DNA of 55,742 bases from Prevotella sp. (GCA_017471245.1 JAFUVB010000038.1:1-55742), one strand, 5' to 3'. Positions 7,970 through 17,732 are shown, counted from the stretch's first letter. Notes: generated by a model from the letters alone, not told the origin. Numbers and translations are program-made.

Positions 7970-9238
7970 ATGAAGAAAATTGCAAGTTGGATATGCTGTG
8001 CGGCGATAGCTACAATTGCCCAAGGACAGACGCTTCAGGAATGCCAGCAGGCGGCAGAGCTGAATTATCCGCTGATCAGGCAGTACGACCTGATTGGCAA
8101 AACCACCGGACTGACGGTGGAAAACATCGGCAAGGGCTGGCTGCCGCAGGTGTCGGCACTGGCGCAGGCCTCTTATCAGAGCGACGTGGCAGCATGGCCT
8201 GAGCAGATGCAAACCATGTTGCAGCAGATGGGAGTGGAACTCGACGGACTGAAAAAAGACCAGTATCGCATCGGTATTGATGTGCAGCAGACGGTCTACG
8301 ACGGCGGTGCCATCAACAGTCAGAAAGAGATTGCCCGTCGACAGGGGGCATTGCAGGAGGCGCAGACAGAGGTGACGCTCTATCAGGTGCGCCGCCGCGT
8401 GAACGAAATGTATTTTGCGCTGTTGATGACCGACGAGCAAATCCGTCTGAACAGCGACTTGATGGAATTGCTCTCTGCCAACGAAAAGAAGTTGGAAGCA
8501 ATGTTCCGCAGAGGAACAGCTGCCGAGAGCGACTACAATGCGGTGAAGGCAGAAAGGCTCAACGTGGCGCAGCAGGCCACAAACCTGCAGTCGCAACGCC
8601 GCACGCTCACCATGATGCTCAGCACTTTCTGCGGCATCGAGGTGAAAAATGCAACGAAGCCCGCAGCCGACATGGGTAACGCATCCTCAGCTCGGCCTGA
8701 GCTGAAGGCGATCGATGCGCAGCTGCGGCTCACCGATGCCCAAGAGAAAGCCCTCGACGCTGCCCTCATGCCGCGCTTCAGTGTTTTCGCACAAGGATAC
8801 TACGGTTATCCCGGACTGAACATGTTCAAAGACATGACAGGGCGGCAGTGGTCGCTCAACGGAATAGTGGGTGCGCGGCTGTCATGGAATATCGGCGCGC
8901 TCTATACACGCAAGAACGACAAGGCAAAACTGCAGCTGCAGCGCGACTTCGCCGTGAATAGCCGCGACGTGTTCCTCTTCAACAACAACCTGGAACAGCT
9001 GCAGCAGAACGAGAACATAGACCGTTACCGCCGCCTGATGGCTGATGATGAAGAGATCATCAGGCTGCGCCAGTCGGTGAGAAAGGCAGCCGAATCGAAG
9101 CTGGCACATGGAATTATCGACGTGAACGACCTGGTGAGGGAGATCAATGCCGAAAACAATGCGCGCGTGCAGCTGTCGATTCATGAGACGGAAATGCTGA
9201 AAGCACTATACGATTTGAAATTTACGACAAACAAATAG
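7970..9238 (+). CDS. TolC-family outer-membrane efflux protein
   Basis: 422 residues from ATG 7970, which gives the signal peptide MKKIASWICCAAIATIAQGQ. ATG 7961 is also possible; upstream TTG 7937 falls inside the promoter box. Two similar helical halves are visible, each with the outer-membrane efflux pattern: VGQTVYDGG-type (QQTVYDGGAINSQKEIARRQ) near 105 and RLSWNIGALYTRKNDKAKLQ near 310. It forms the outer-membrane duct for the tripartite exporter encoded by the next four genes (7-bp gap to the adaptor). Length is normal for the family. Confidence 0.88.
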   Translation: MKKIASWICCAAIATIAQGQTLQECQQAAELNYPLIRQYDLIGKTTGLTVENIGKGWLPQVSALAQASYQSDVAAWPEQMQTMLQQMGVELDGLKKDQYRIGIDVQQTVYDGGAINSQKEIARRQGALQEAQTEVTLYQVRRRVNEMYFALLMTDEQIRLNSDLMELLSANEKKLEAMFRRGTAAESDYNAVKAERLNVAQQATNLQSQRRTLTMMLSTFCGIEVKNATKPAADMGNASSARPELKAIDAQLRLTDAQEKALDAALMPRFSVFAQGYYGYPGLNMFKDMTGRQWSLNGIVGARLSWNIGALYTRKNDKAKLQLQRDFAVNSRDVFLFNNNLEQLQQNENIDRYRRLMADDEEIIRLRQSVRKAAESKLAHGIIDVNDLVREINAENNARVQLSIHETEMLKALYDLKFTTNK

Positions 9239-9245
9239 GCACGAT

Positions 9246-10136
9246 ATGAAACAGACAATAGTCATAGCAGGTGCGGCACTGATACTCGCCGCCTGCGCAA
9301 AAAGCGAGAAAGAATACGACGCAACAGGCACGTTTGAGGCAACCGAAACCACAGTCTCTGCCGAGCAGAGCGGCATGCTGCTTGCTTTCAACGTGAGCGA
9401 AGGCGACGTGATTGAGCAGGGAACAGAAGTGGGATTGGTGGATACCACACAGATTTGGCTGAAGATCCGTCAGGCAGGAGCAGCGAAAGAGGTTTATCAA
9501 AGCCAGAAACCCGACATGGAGAAGCAGATTGCCGCCACCCGCCAACAGCTGCTCAAGGCGCGCACCGAGCAACAGCGCTACAAAGAATTGGTTGCCGACG
9601 GTGCCGCACCGAGCAAGATGCTCGACGATGCCACTAATCAGGTGGAGGTGCTGCAACGCCAGCTCGACGCCCAAAAATCCGCCCTTGCCACCAGTACGAA
9701 TGCCTTGAACAAGCAGATGGCAGCCACCGATGTGCAGGTGAGCCAGCTCATCGACCAGTTGAAGAAGTGCCATATCAAGGCTCCCGTCAGTGGAACGGTG
9801 CTTGAGAAATATGCCGAATGCGGCGAGTTCGTAACGGCAGGCAGACCGCTCTGCAAGCTTGCCGATGTAGGGAAAATGTACCTGCGTGCCTATGTCACCT
9901 CAGCCCAGCTCCAGCAAATCAGATTAGGGCAGAAGGTGAAAGTGTTTGCCGACTACGGCGACAAGCAGCGCAAGGAGTATGAAGGCACGGTAAGCTGGAT
10001 CAGCAACCGTTCAGAATTCACACCCAAAACCATCCTTACCGACGACGAACGCGCCGATTTGGTTTATGCCGTCAAGGTGTCTGTAGCCAGCGACGGATAC
10101 ATCAAGATAGGCATGTATGGCGAAGTGAAGTTCTGA
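9246..10136 (+). CDS. HlyD/membrane-fusion-type periplasmic adaptor lipoprotein
   Basis: 296 residues. The lipobox ILAACAK gives a lipid-anchored N-terminus. A biotinyl-lipoyl-like half (TGTFEATETTVSAEQSGMLL, FNVSEGDVIEQGTEVGLV) leads into a long helical hairpin (about 75-170). The second lipoyl half (KCHIKAPVSGTVLEKYAECG) and a beta-barrel part (RLGQKVKVFADYG-like, QQIRLGQKVKVFADYGDKQ) follow. It links the ABC permease to the TolC-family duct. It is the same type as YbhG of the YbhGFSR exporter. Confidence 0.87.
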   Translation: MKQTIVIAGAALILAACAKSEKEYDATGTFEATETTVSAEQSGMLLAFNVSEGDVIEQGTEVGLVDTTQIWLKIRQAGAAKEVYQSQKPDMEKQIAATRQQLLKARTEQQRYKELVADGAAPSKMLDDATNQVEVLQRQLDAQKSALATSTNALNKQMAATDVQVSQLIDQLKKCHIKAPVSGTVLEKYAECGEFVTAGRPLCKLADVGKMYLRAYVTSAQLQQIRLGQKVKVFADYGDKQRKEYEGTVSWISNRSEFTPKTILTDDERADLVYAVKVSVASDGYIKIGMYGEVKF

Positions 10137-10164
10137 AAACCGGAGGACGTGAAGCATCCGAAAC

Positions 10165-11640
10165 ATGAACGAGGGATTTATGAATGCTATAGAGGTAAAC
10201 GGAATCAGCAAGAGCTACGGTCGGGTAAAGGCACTCACCGACGTGTCGTTCTCGGTGAAGAAGGGCGAAGTGTTTGGTTTGATCGGTCCCGACGGGGCAG
10301 GTAAGACCACGCTGTTTCGCATTCTCGCCACGCTGTTGCTTGCCGACAAGGGAACGGCAACGGTCGACGGCTACGACGTGGTGGAACAAATGAAACTCAT
10401 CCGCCATCGTGTTGGCTACATGCCTGGGCGGTTTTCGCTTTATCAGGATCTCACGGTGAGAGAGAATCTGGAGTTCTTTGCCACGCTTTTCAACACCTCC
10501 GTCGACGAAGGCTACGACAGTATCAAGGCAATCTACAGCCAGATTGAGCCTTTCGAAAACCGCAAGGCGGGTGCTCTTTCGGGCGGAATGAAACAAAAAC
10601 TGGCGCTTTCGTGTGCACTGATACACCGTCCCAGCGTCTTGCTTCTTGACGAACCCACCACGGGAGTAGACCCCGTGAGCCGCAAGGAATTGTGGGAAAT
10701 GCTTTCCATGCTGAAGGAGCGCGCCATCACCATCGTGGCTTCCACGCCCTATCTCGACGAAGTGAGGCGTTGTGAGCGGGTGGCGTTCCTCGACAAAGGC
10801 ATCATTCGCGGCATCGATTCGCCCGAAACAATACTCAACACCTACGCCGATATCTTCAATCCGCCGGGGATAGATCATGGAAAAGATGGCACCGCGACGA
10901 CGGAGAACGTCATAGAGGTGAGCCATCTTGTCAAGGCTTTCGGCTCGTTCCGTGCCGTCGACGACATCTCGTTTTCTGTGAAACGGGGCGAGATATTCGG
11001 TTTTCTCGGTGCCAACGGAGCCGGAAAAACCACCGCTATGCACATGCTCACGGGTCTGAACCAGCCTACGAGCGGCACCGGCACGGTGGCAGGCTTCGAC
11101 ATCCGCACTGAGCATGAGCAGATAAAGCGCAACATCGGCTATATGTCGCAGCGTTTTTCACTCTATGAAGACCTGACTGTTGCTGAGAATATTCGTCTTT
11201 TCGCCGGTATCTACGGCATGAACCGCGCTGAAATCAAGAAGAAAAGCGAGGCACTGCTGCGCAAGCTGAAGTTCGAAGACCATGCCAACGACCTGGTGAA
11301 GAGCCTTCCGTTAGGATGGAAACAGAAACTCGCCTTCTCCGTGAGCATCTTCCACGAGCCCGGCGTGGTGTTTCTTGATGAACCGACGGGTGGGGTAGAC
11401 CCAGCCACGCGCCGCCAGTTTTGGGAACTGATCTATGAGGCGGCATCGCGGGGAATCACCGTTTTTGTTACTACACACTATATGGATGAGGCCGAGTATT
11501 GCGACCGGATATCGATTATGGTAGACGGAAAGATAAGTGCCATCGGCACACCCGATGAACTGAAGAGGCAGCTCAACCAGCCCGATATGGATCATGTTTT
11601 CACCTATCTGGCACGCCAGGCTACACGAAACAGTAACTGA
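10165..11640 (+). CDS. ABC exporter ATPase with two fused nucleotide-binding domains, YbhF-like
   Basis: 491 residues; ATG 10180 (MNAIEVNGISKSYG) is an alternative start, preceded by GAGGGA. Domain 1 (about 10-225) has Walker A GPDGAGKT, signature LSGGMKQ and Walker B VLLLDEP. Domain 2 (about 245-480) has Walker A GANGAGKT and Walker B VVFLDEP. The halves are not equal. In domain 1 the Q-loop Gln is Gly (GYMPGRFSLY) and the switch His is absent (ASTPYLDE). In domain 2 Q and His are present (YMSQRF, TTHYMDE) but the signature is LPLGWKQ. So only one composite ATP site is likely to be fully active. It powers the two permeases that follow. Confidence 0.9.
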   Translation: MNEGFMNAIEVNGISKSYGRVKALTDVSFSVKKGEVFGLIGPDGAGKTTLFRILATLLLADKGTATVDGYDVVEQMKLIRHRVGYMPGRFSLYQDLTVRENLEFFATLFNTSVDEGYDSIKAIYSQIEPFENRKAGALSGGMKQKLALSCALIHRPSVLLLDEPTTGVDPVSRKELWEMLSMLKERAITIVASTPYLDEVRRCERVAFLDKGIIRGIDSPETILNTYADIFNPPGIDHGKDGTATTENVIEVSHLVKAFGSFRAVDDISFSVKRGEIFGFLGANGAGKTTAMHMLTGLNQPTSGTGTVAGFDIRTEHEQIKRNIGYMSQRFSLYEDLTVAENIRLFAGIYGMNRAEIKKKSEALLRKLKFEDHANDLVKSLPLGWKQKLAFSVSIFHEPGVVFLDEPTGGVDPATRRQFWELIYEAASRGITVFVTTHYMDEAEYCDRISIMVDGKISAIGTPDELKRQLNQPDMDHVFTYLARQATRNSN

Positions 11641-11660
11641 ACAAAAGCAAAAGAGAAGTC

Positions 11661-12734
11661 ATGAAGACGTTTTACAGCTTTATCCTGAAAGAAGGGCGCC
11701 ACATCTTGCGCGACCGCCGCACCATGCTCATCCTCTTTGGCATGCCGGTGGTGCTGATGTTGCTGTTCGGTTTTGCCATTACTAACGACGTGAAAAACGT
11801 GCGGTTGGTGGTGGTAACGTCACAGATAGACCATCAAACGCAGCAGGTTGTCAACCGTCTTGCCGCATCAGAGTATTTCATCATCACTGCCACGGCTGCC
11901 ACTCCGCAGCAGGCAGAGCACATGCTGCGCAGCCAGAAAGCCGACATGGCTGTGGTGTTCGGCAGCAATTACGCCTCGAAGAACGGCGGAATCCAGTTCC
12001 TTGTTGACGGTGCCGACCCCAACATGTCGCAGCAGTGGGTCAATTATGCGCAGTTAACCATTCAGGATCCGGCACTCATGAACGGCGGTTCCAGTTCGCT
12101 CGTCCACACCAAGCTGCTCTTCAATCCGCAGATGAAGTCAGCCTATAATTTCGTTCCCGCCATCATGGGCATGCTGCTCATGCTCATCTGCGCCATGATG
12201 ACATCCGTTTCCATTGTGCGCGAGAAGGAACGAGGCACCATGGAGGTGCTCTTGGTGTCGCCCGTCAGACCGCTGATGATCATCGTTGCCAAGGCAGTGC
12301 CTTACATGGTTCTTGCCTTTGCCATCCTTGCGGCTATCATGCTGATGGCGCGTTTCGTGCTCGGTGTGCCGCTGGCAGGCTCGCTTGTGTGGATCATTCT
12401 TGTGAGTGTCATCTACATCCTGCTCGCCCTGTCGCTCGGACTGCTCATCTCCAGCATTGCCTCCACTCAACTCATGGCGCTGCTCCTCTCGGCAATGGTA
12501 CTGCTCATGCCCATCGTCATGCTTTCGGGCATGCTGTTCCCGGTGGAGTCGATGCCGACAATCCTGCAATGGCTGTCGGCAATCATTCCGCCCCGCTACT
12601 ATATCCAAGCCATGCGCAAGCTGATGATTATGGGTGTGGGCATCGGCGATGTGCTTCGCGAAGTGTTGATTCTCTGCGGTATGACCGTAGCCCTGCTCGC
12701 CGTGGCACTTGCCAAGTTCAAGGTGCGGCTTTAG
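11661..12734 (+). CDS. ABC-2 type exporter permease, YbhS-like
   Basis: 357 residues. One N-terminal helix (RTMLILFGMPVVLMLLFGFAI) is followed by a large periplasmic domain (about 45-165) and five C-terminal helices. The family motif VSIVREKERGTMEVLLVSPV appears near 190, and a conserved hairpin (LSGMLFPVESMPTILQWLS) near 290. It follows the ATPase by 20 bp and pairs with the next permease. Confidence 0.88.
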   Translation: MKTFYSFILKEGRHILRDRRTMLILFGMPVVLMLLFGFAITNDVKNVRLVVVTSQIDHQTQQVVNRLAASEYFIITATAATPQQAEHMLRSQKADMAVVFGSNYASKNGGIQFLVDGADPNMSQQWVNYAQLTIQDPALMNGGSSSLVHTKLLFNPQMKSAYNFVPAIMGMLLMLICAMMTSVSIVREKERGTMEVLLVSPVRPLMIIVAKAVPYMVLAFAILAAIMLMARFVLGVPLAGSLVWIILVSVIYILLALSLGLLISSIASTQLMALLLSAMVLLMPIVMLSGMLFPVESMPTILQWLSAIIPPRYYIQAMRKLMIMGVGIGDVLREVLILCGMTVALLAVALAKFKVRL

Positions 12735-12804
12735 GTAGTCTCTTGCCTTTGCCTCTGCCTTTCATGCCAAAATGAATATGAAATAATAATAACCGATCAT
12801 ACAG

Positions 12805-13881
12805 ATGCTATCATTTCTCATACAGAAAGAATTCCTGCAGATAAGGCGCAATGCCTTTCTCCCGCGGCTCATCATCGCTTTTCCCGTGATGGTGATGTGC
12901 ATCATGCCGTGGGTGATGAACATGGAGGTGAAAAACATCGTGGTGGATGTGGTGGATAACGACCGCTCACGCTATTCGCAGCAACTGGTTCACAGCATTG
13001 AGGCATCCCGCTATTTCATCTTCAACGGTCAGAAACCCACTTATGCCGTTGCTTTGGATGACATTCAGAAGAGCCGTGCCGACGTGGCGGTAGTCATCCG
13101 TCAGGGATATGGCAAGCGGCTGTCTAACGGTCAGTCTACCGGTGACGGCGACGTGCTCATCGCTGCAAATGCCGTGAACGGGACAAAGGGAGCCATCGGC
13201 AGCAGCTATCTGACGCAGATTATAGTTGACAACTTGTCAACTCGTCAACTCGTCAACTCGTTAACTTTATACAACAAAGGTCAGAACTACAAGGTGTTCA
13301 TGATACCCGCCCTGCTTGCCATTGTGGTAATGCTGATGTGCGGCTTTCTGCCTGCGCTGAACATCGTGAGCGAGAAAGAGACAGGAACCATCGAGCAAAT
13401 CAACGTCACGCCAGTGTCAAAACATGTGTTCATCCTTTCCAAACTGATTCCTTACTGGATGATTGCCCTCGCGGTGGTAAGCATCTGCCTGGTGCTCTCG
13501 TGGCTGGTCTATGGCATCGTCTCACAAGGTTCGCTTTGGCTTGTCTATATGCTTGCCATGCTGCTTGCCTTGTTTTTCTCCTCGCTCGGCCTTGTCATCT
13601 CAAACCACAGCGACACCCTTCAGCAGGCCATCTTCGTGATGTGGTTCTTCGTGGTGTGCATGCTGCTGCTCAGCGGACTGTTCACTCCGACGCGCAGTAT
13701 GCCTACGTGGGCTTTCGCCACCACCTATGTCAACCCCATGAGTCATTTCATCGAAGCCGTACGCACCGTCTTTGTGCGCGGCGGCTCCTTCCCGTCGATA
13801 TCCAGCCACGTGTATGCCCTTGCCGGCTTATCCTTGCTCATGGCGGTATGGGCAGTGCGCAGTTACAAGAAAAATCAGTAA
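12805..13881 (+). CDS. ABC-2 type exporter permease, YbhR-like
   Basis: 358 residues with the same topology as the upstream permease: LNIVSEKETGTIEQINVTPV near 185 and LSGLFTPTRSMPTWAFATTY near 285. The two probably form the heterodimeric channel. A simple repeat lies in the coding region at 13230-13266 (CAACTCGT repeated), encoding DNLSTRQLVNSLTLY in the variable part of the periplasmic domain. The reading frame is preserved. Confidence 0.88.
   Translation: MLSFLIQKEFLQIRRNAFLPRLIIAFPVMVMCIMPWVMNMEVKNIVVDVVDNDRSRYSQQLVHSIEASRYFIFNGQKPTYAVALDDIQKSRADVAVVIRQGYGKRLSNGQSTGDGDVLIAANAVNGTKGAIGSSYLTQIIVDNLSTRQLVNSLTLYNKGQNYKVFMIPALLAIVVMLMCGFLPALNIVSEKETGTIEQINVTPVSKHVFILSKLIPYWMIALAVVSICLVLSWLVYGIVSQGSLWLVYMLAMLLALFFSSLGLVISNHSDTLQQAIFVMWFFVVCMLLLSGLFTPTRSMPTWAFATTYVNPMSHFIEAVRTVFVRGGSFPSISSHVYALAGLSLLMAVWAVRSYKKNQ
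13230..13266 (+). repeat. Simple repeat CAACTCGT inside the permease gene
   Basis: GACAACTTGT is followed by CAACTCGT units and GTTAACTT. Such words look like non-coding simple repeats, yet here they are translated in frame. Confidence 0.6.
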
Positions 13882-13917
13882 CGTTCTGATTAAAAAGTTT
13901 CAATGTTGACAGGGGAA

Positions 13918-13992
13918 GGCGTTCCTCCGGCATGCTTTTCTTCCCTTAGTAGTAATGATGAAGCAGGTAAGAACATATACCTTCGGAACGCC
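13918..13992. terminator. Long-loop inverted repeat between convergent genes
   Basis: GGCGTTCC (13918-13925) pairs with GGAACGCC (13985-13992) across a 59-base loop, between convergent genes ending at 13881 and 14000. A T-run is lacking, so a terminator role is weak. Confidence 0.3.
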
Positions 13993-13999
13993 TATTGTC

Positions 14000-16597
14000 T
14001 TACAATCGGTTCTTCTCCGCATTGCCGGCCCCCGTTCCTTTATACTTCGACGGGGTGACATTGAAGCGGTAGCGCAAGGATAGTGAGACATAGCGCGAGT
14101 CATCTTCGTCTACCTTGCGTAACATGAATTGGTTACTATAGAGTGTGAACCGAGCTATGTTGCCATTGAAGAGGTCATTGCCAGAGAGTTTGACGTTAAG
14201 CCGACGCTTAAAGAAGTCCTTGCTGACGCTGAGGGTGAGTATGGGGTTGGTACATTCTGATATAGCATTTGCTCCTGTACAGCCATGGGTATGCACATTG
14301 AAATCGCCCTGTAGCAGCCAATCATGGGGAAGTGTAATGATATTGCCCAACTGTATTGACAGCATGGGCTGGTCAAAACTCTTCTGCCCACCCAAGAACG
14401 TAGTCTTGAGCCACGGTTTCATTAGTGATGCGTTGTACTGTAGCGTCCATGTTTCCCCCTTTGACAACTTGATATTCTTCTGTGCACCAAGCGTGACAAT
14501 CAGCCAGTCTGCATGGTCATAGTTCTTACGGGTGATGAGGTTAACCTTGCTGTCGCTCTCTAAACTTCCTGCAGTGTAGAGGATTGGATCTATGCAATGG
14601 GAATAATTGGCACTGAGATAAAGCCATTTCCATACAGCCATCGCATTGACATTGTGATATTTGACAGGTCTCAGATAGGGATTACCCGTCTGTAGGTTCA
14701 GACGGTTTTCGTAAATGACATCGCTGCTCAACTGCCAGTAGGTTGGGCGCGTCGTGCGCTTGGCATAACTGAACGAGAACTGGGTGCCTTTAAGAGCCGT
14801 AGAGACCGAAACCGATGGGAACAAGTCGTTATAGGTGCGGCTTTGGTCATCGCGCCGCTTACCGCAGATGAAGTACTCCGACTCTACGTGCTCATAGCGC
14901 AGACCAGCCGACAACTGGAAGCGACCAAACTGCTGCCGTAGTTCAATGAAGGGAGCAATGTTGCTTTCGTGCTGTTCGTTGTTACTGTTGGCAATATAGC
15001 CCTCGGCATTTTCGAAACTGCTGTTCCACCGGGTATTGGTGTACTCCTCGCCAACCTCAATCTGTCCTTTTCCTATAGGATGCGTCACAAAGAGCTTTTC
15101 TGCCGCCATCCGGCTGCGCGTCAGAGCATAAGTGTTCACGTCTCGGTCGTCCTGGTTCTCACTCAGCTCGTGTTGTTGGTTGCGGTTGCGTTGGTCTCGA
15201 TAGGTGTAGTCGGCATTGAAGTCGATGCTCATTTTCCCAATCTTGCCCGTATAGTATAGGTTAACCTGATGCTTGGGAACCCCCTCTGCCCGGCTGATGC
15301 CGCTATTATGCAAGTGGTCGTATATATTGCCGTTGGCAGTCAAGTCATCGTCATATTCGCTTTGGGTCTTCACATAGTCGTAGGTATTCTGATAGAAACC
15401 GCCGAAGGAGTTGTTGTCATCCAGTTGATAATTAAAACCAAAACGGCCCTCAAGAAACGGATTGTGAATATGGTCTTCCTGCCTATTGTTAATCACCCAA
15501 AGGGTGTCAGCAAAGACGGTTTGCTCGAACTCTCCCTTTTCCCACCGCTTGTTATAGGCTCCGAAGAGGTTGGCAAAGAGTTCCAATCCTCCTTTTCGAT
15601 AGGTCAGATTGATGCGCTCGTTGTTCACGTAGCCGTGTCCTTTGCTGCTCCACGACGACAGTTCTACGCCCAGTCCCTCGCCCTGTACGCGCTTGGTATG
15701 GATAATGATGACAGCTTGGACGGTGGCATCGTAGCGGGCTCCGGGATTCTGAATGACCTCCACCGTGCGGATGAAGTCTGACTGGATATTGCGCAGTTCG
15801 TTCAGGTCGGTCAGTTTGCGGTTGTTCAGATAAATCAGCGGCGCTCCTTTTCCGAGAATCTCGTAGCCCTCCCCTTTCTTTGAGATGGTTGGCACTCGCG
15901 ACAGCACATCTTCGGCTGTTCCAAGTCGTTCCATTACGGTACTCTCTACATTCATGACCAATGAGTTTCCTTGCAGCACCACCTTTGGACGCTCACCCTG
16001 CACGATTACGCCATTGATGGTATAGTTGTCAGGTCGCATCCTGACGGTACCCACTTCGGGCTTATCGCAGAGTCTGTAAACGGTCTTGTATCCTACGTAG
16101 GAAATGCGGACCAATACTTCGACTTGCTCAATGGGGATTGCGAAATATCCGCTCTCGTTGCTGACTCCGCCACTGAGCAGAGTGGAGTCGGCAGGATTCA
16201 GGACTGCAATATTGGCATAGGCGACGGGCAGTCCTTGTTCGTCAATGATAGAACCCGTGAGATGGCGATCAGTCTTGTGGGTACACTCCACGAAGATTTG
16301 CTGCTTCTGCTTACCTTTAATCTCTGGTGTGTCATCAGTAGTGACGGTCATCCGGATAGGGTAGAAGCCTATCATCTGCTGGATGGCATCGGGAATGTTC
16401 TTGTTCTTCAGCGAGGTCGTAATGCGGAAGTCTTCCAGCTCATTATAGAGGAAGTTAATGGTATAGTCGGCCGACTGCTCGTTCAGTTGGCGCAAGGCTT
16501 CGGAAATGGATACATTATTGAAAGTATGGCTAACCTTTTGAGCGTTTGCAAAGACTACAAAGGCAAGAACCGCAAGGGTGAGAAATAGCTTTTTCAT
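14000..16597 (-). CDS. Outer-membrane beta-barrel receptor, SusC/TonB-receptor-like
   Basis: 865 residues, complete. The signal peptide is MKKLFLTLAVLAFVVFANAQ. An STN-like domain (about 25-90, SISEALRQLNEQSADYTINF) is followed by a carboxypeptidase-regulatory-like domain (about 110-190, TGSIIDEQGLPVAYANIAVL), a plug-like region (about 205-305, GTAEDVLSRVPTISKKGEG, ILGKGAPLIYLNNRKL) and the barrel (TTRPTYWQLSSDVIYENRLN). It overlaps the FecR-like gene by 4 bp, so sigma, anti-sigma and receptor form one operon. It is paralogous to 1-2182. The ligand is unknown. Confidence 0.88.
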   Translation of the reverse strand: MKKLFLTLAVLAFVVFANAQKVSHTFNNVSISEALRQLNEQSADYTINFLYNELEDFRITTSLKNKNIPDAIQQMIGFYPIRMTVTTDDTPEIKGKQKQQIFVECTHKTDRHLTGSIIDEQGLPVAYANIAVLNPADSTLLSGGVSNESGYFAIPIEQVEVLVRISYVGYKTVYRLCDKPEVGTVRMRPDNYTINGVIVQGERPKVVLQGNSLVMNVESTVMERLGTAEDVLSRVPTISKKGEGYEILGKGAPLIYLNNRKLTDLNELRNIQSDFIRTVEVIQNPGARYDATVQAVIIIHTKRVQGEGLGVELSSWSSKGHGYVNNERINLTYRKGGLELFANLFGAYNKRWEKGEFEQTVFADTLWVINNRQEDHIHNPFLEGRFGFNYQLDDNNSFGGFYQNTYDYVKTQSEYDDDLTANGNIYDHLHNSGISRAEGVPKHQVNLYYTGKIGKMSIDFNADYTYRDQRNRNQQHELSENQDDRDVNTYALTRSRMAAEKLFVTHPIGKGQIEVGEEYTNTRWNSSFENAEGYIANSNNEQHESNIAPFIELRQQFGRFQLSAGLRYEHVESEYFICGKRRDDQSRTYNDLFPSVSVSTALKGTQFSFSYAKRTTRPTYWQLSSDVIYENRLNLQTGNPYLRPVKYHNVNAMAVWKWLYLSANYSHCIDPILYTAGSLESDSKVNLITRKNYDHADWLIVTLGAQKNIKLSKGETWTLQYNASLMKPWLKTTFLGGQKSFDQPMLSIQLGNIITLPHDWLLQGDFNVHTHGCTGANAISECTNPILTLSVSKDFFKRRLNVKLSGNDLFNGNIARFTLYSNQFMLRKVDEDDSRYVSLSLRYRFNVTPSKYKGTGAGNAEKNRL

Positions 16598-17235
16598 TGC
16601 ACAATCAGTTTCTTGTCGTCCATCATGATGTTCACACTCTCGAAATGGTTAAGCGATGCAACAACCTTGTCGAGCGGCTGATCCTGATACCACACAAAAT
16701 AGAAACGGAGCTGGCGAGCTTCCTCATTCTGGAATACAACCTCCGCATGATAGTATTCGGCTATCTCTGAAAGCATCTTATCGAAGAGGATATTGTCAAA
16801 GACAACAGACTTAACGGAGGTGGTATCGGACGTGAGTTTGTCGGCAGGAGCAGTGTGGACTGGCTTCTCAACACGTTCTGCTCGAACAGCTTTTTCTGTT
16901 TTAGATTCTTGAGACTGACGTGCCATGTGGATGGTTGCGAAGGCAATGCCGGATATCATCAGTATGCCAATAAAGGAGGCGGCTATCTTATATGATAAAA
17001 TTGAGACATGGTGCTGCGTTTCGGGATGCTGCGCCTCAAACTGCTGCCATTCGTTATCAATAACCTCGTCGGTAATCTGTTCGTCAGCCCGCGCTGCATC
17101 AATGGCGCTGCGAGTCTTCGACATCAGCGTGTAGAGTTCTCGACAATCCTCATCGAGAAGTATCTGCTGCCATTCGTCGGCAGCGTATTCGTGCGGATGC
17201 TCCATCATTTGGAGCAATAGTTCTGTCTTGTTCAT
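16594..17235 (-). CDS. FecR-like anti-sigma factor with DUF4974-type C-terminus
   Basis: 213 residues. The cytoplasmic N-terminus (about 1-80) has the motif DNEWQQFEAQHPE. One membrane helix follows (IAASFIGILMISGIAFATIH, about 85-105), then a periplasmic tail ending in the DUF4974 signature RQLRFYFVWYQDQPLDKVVA. It overlaps the sigma gene upstream (17232-17235) and the receptor downstream (16594-16597) by 4 bp each, so translation of all three is probably coupled. Confidence 0.82.
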   Translation of the reverse strand: MNKTELLLQMMEHPHEYAADEWQQILLDEDCRELYTLMSKTRSAIDAARADEQITDEVIDNEWQQFEAQHPETQHHVSILSYKIAASFIGILMISGIAFATIHMARQSQESKTEKAVRAERVEKPVHTAPADKLTSDTTSVKSVVFDNILFDKMLSEIAEYYHAEVVFQNEEARQLRFYFVWYQDQPLDKVVASLNHFESVNIMMDDKKLIVQ

Positions 17236-17732
17236 AAGCTTTCTTGGGTTTTAAGTTGGGTGCGTAATGACTCCAGCGCTCGGCGCAGATGTTTGTAGAC
17301 GGTGGTTTCGCTGACCTGAAGCTTGCGGGCAATCTCGCTGAAGGTGAGTCCGTCGCGGAAATGCCACAGAATGATATCGTGGCAAACGGGCGGTTGCAAC
17401 AGTAGGATGCCCTCGTTCAAACTTTCCGTCTCCTCACGTAGTAGTCGTTCAGAGAGGATGCTGCTTTCTAGGTCAAGGAGATAAAGCCGTTGGATGCGCT
17501 CCTGTATCTGGCGGTTGCGCATTACGTTCAGGCATCTGTTTCGTACACAGGTAAGCAGGAACGCCTCGGCTGTGTCTTCCCGTAGCGGGCGCGGGTTGCT
17601 GAGAAGTTGGGCAAAGATGTCGTACACCACATCCTTGCTTTCTGCATCATCGTGCAGAAGTATGTTGGCCAACCGATACATCTGTCGGTAATGCTGTCGG
17701 AACAGTTTTTCTATTTCTTTTCTGTCTGTCAT
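17232..17732 (-). CDS. ECF-type RNA polymerase sigma-70 factor (third)
   Basis: 166 residues from ATG 17732 (MTDRKEIEKLF); an in-frame GTG at 17747 adds five residues. Region 2 is FRQHYRQMYRLANILLHDDAESKDVVYDIF. Region 4 is CHDIILWHFRDGLTFSEIARKLQVSETTVYKHL. It is the first gene of the triplet that ends with the receptor at 14000. A TAnnTTTG-type box lies upstream at 17780. Confidence 0.88.
   Translation of the reverse strand: MTDRKEIEKLFRQHYRQMYRLANILLHDDAESKDVVYDIFAQLLSNPRPLREDTAEAFLLTCVRNRCLNVMRNRQIQERIQRLYLLDLESSILSERLLREETESLNEGILLLQPPVCHDIILWHFRDGLTFSEIARKLQVSETTVYKHLRRALESLRTQLKTQESL

Noticed and set aside
10102-11115. 337-codon frame opposite the double ATPase gene
   Set aside because: Antisense shadow; Walker motifs on the plus strand are decisive.
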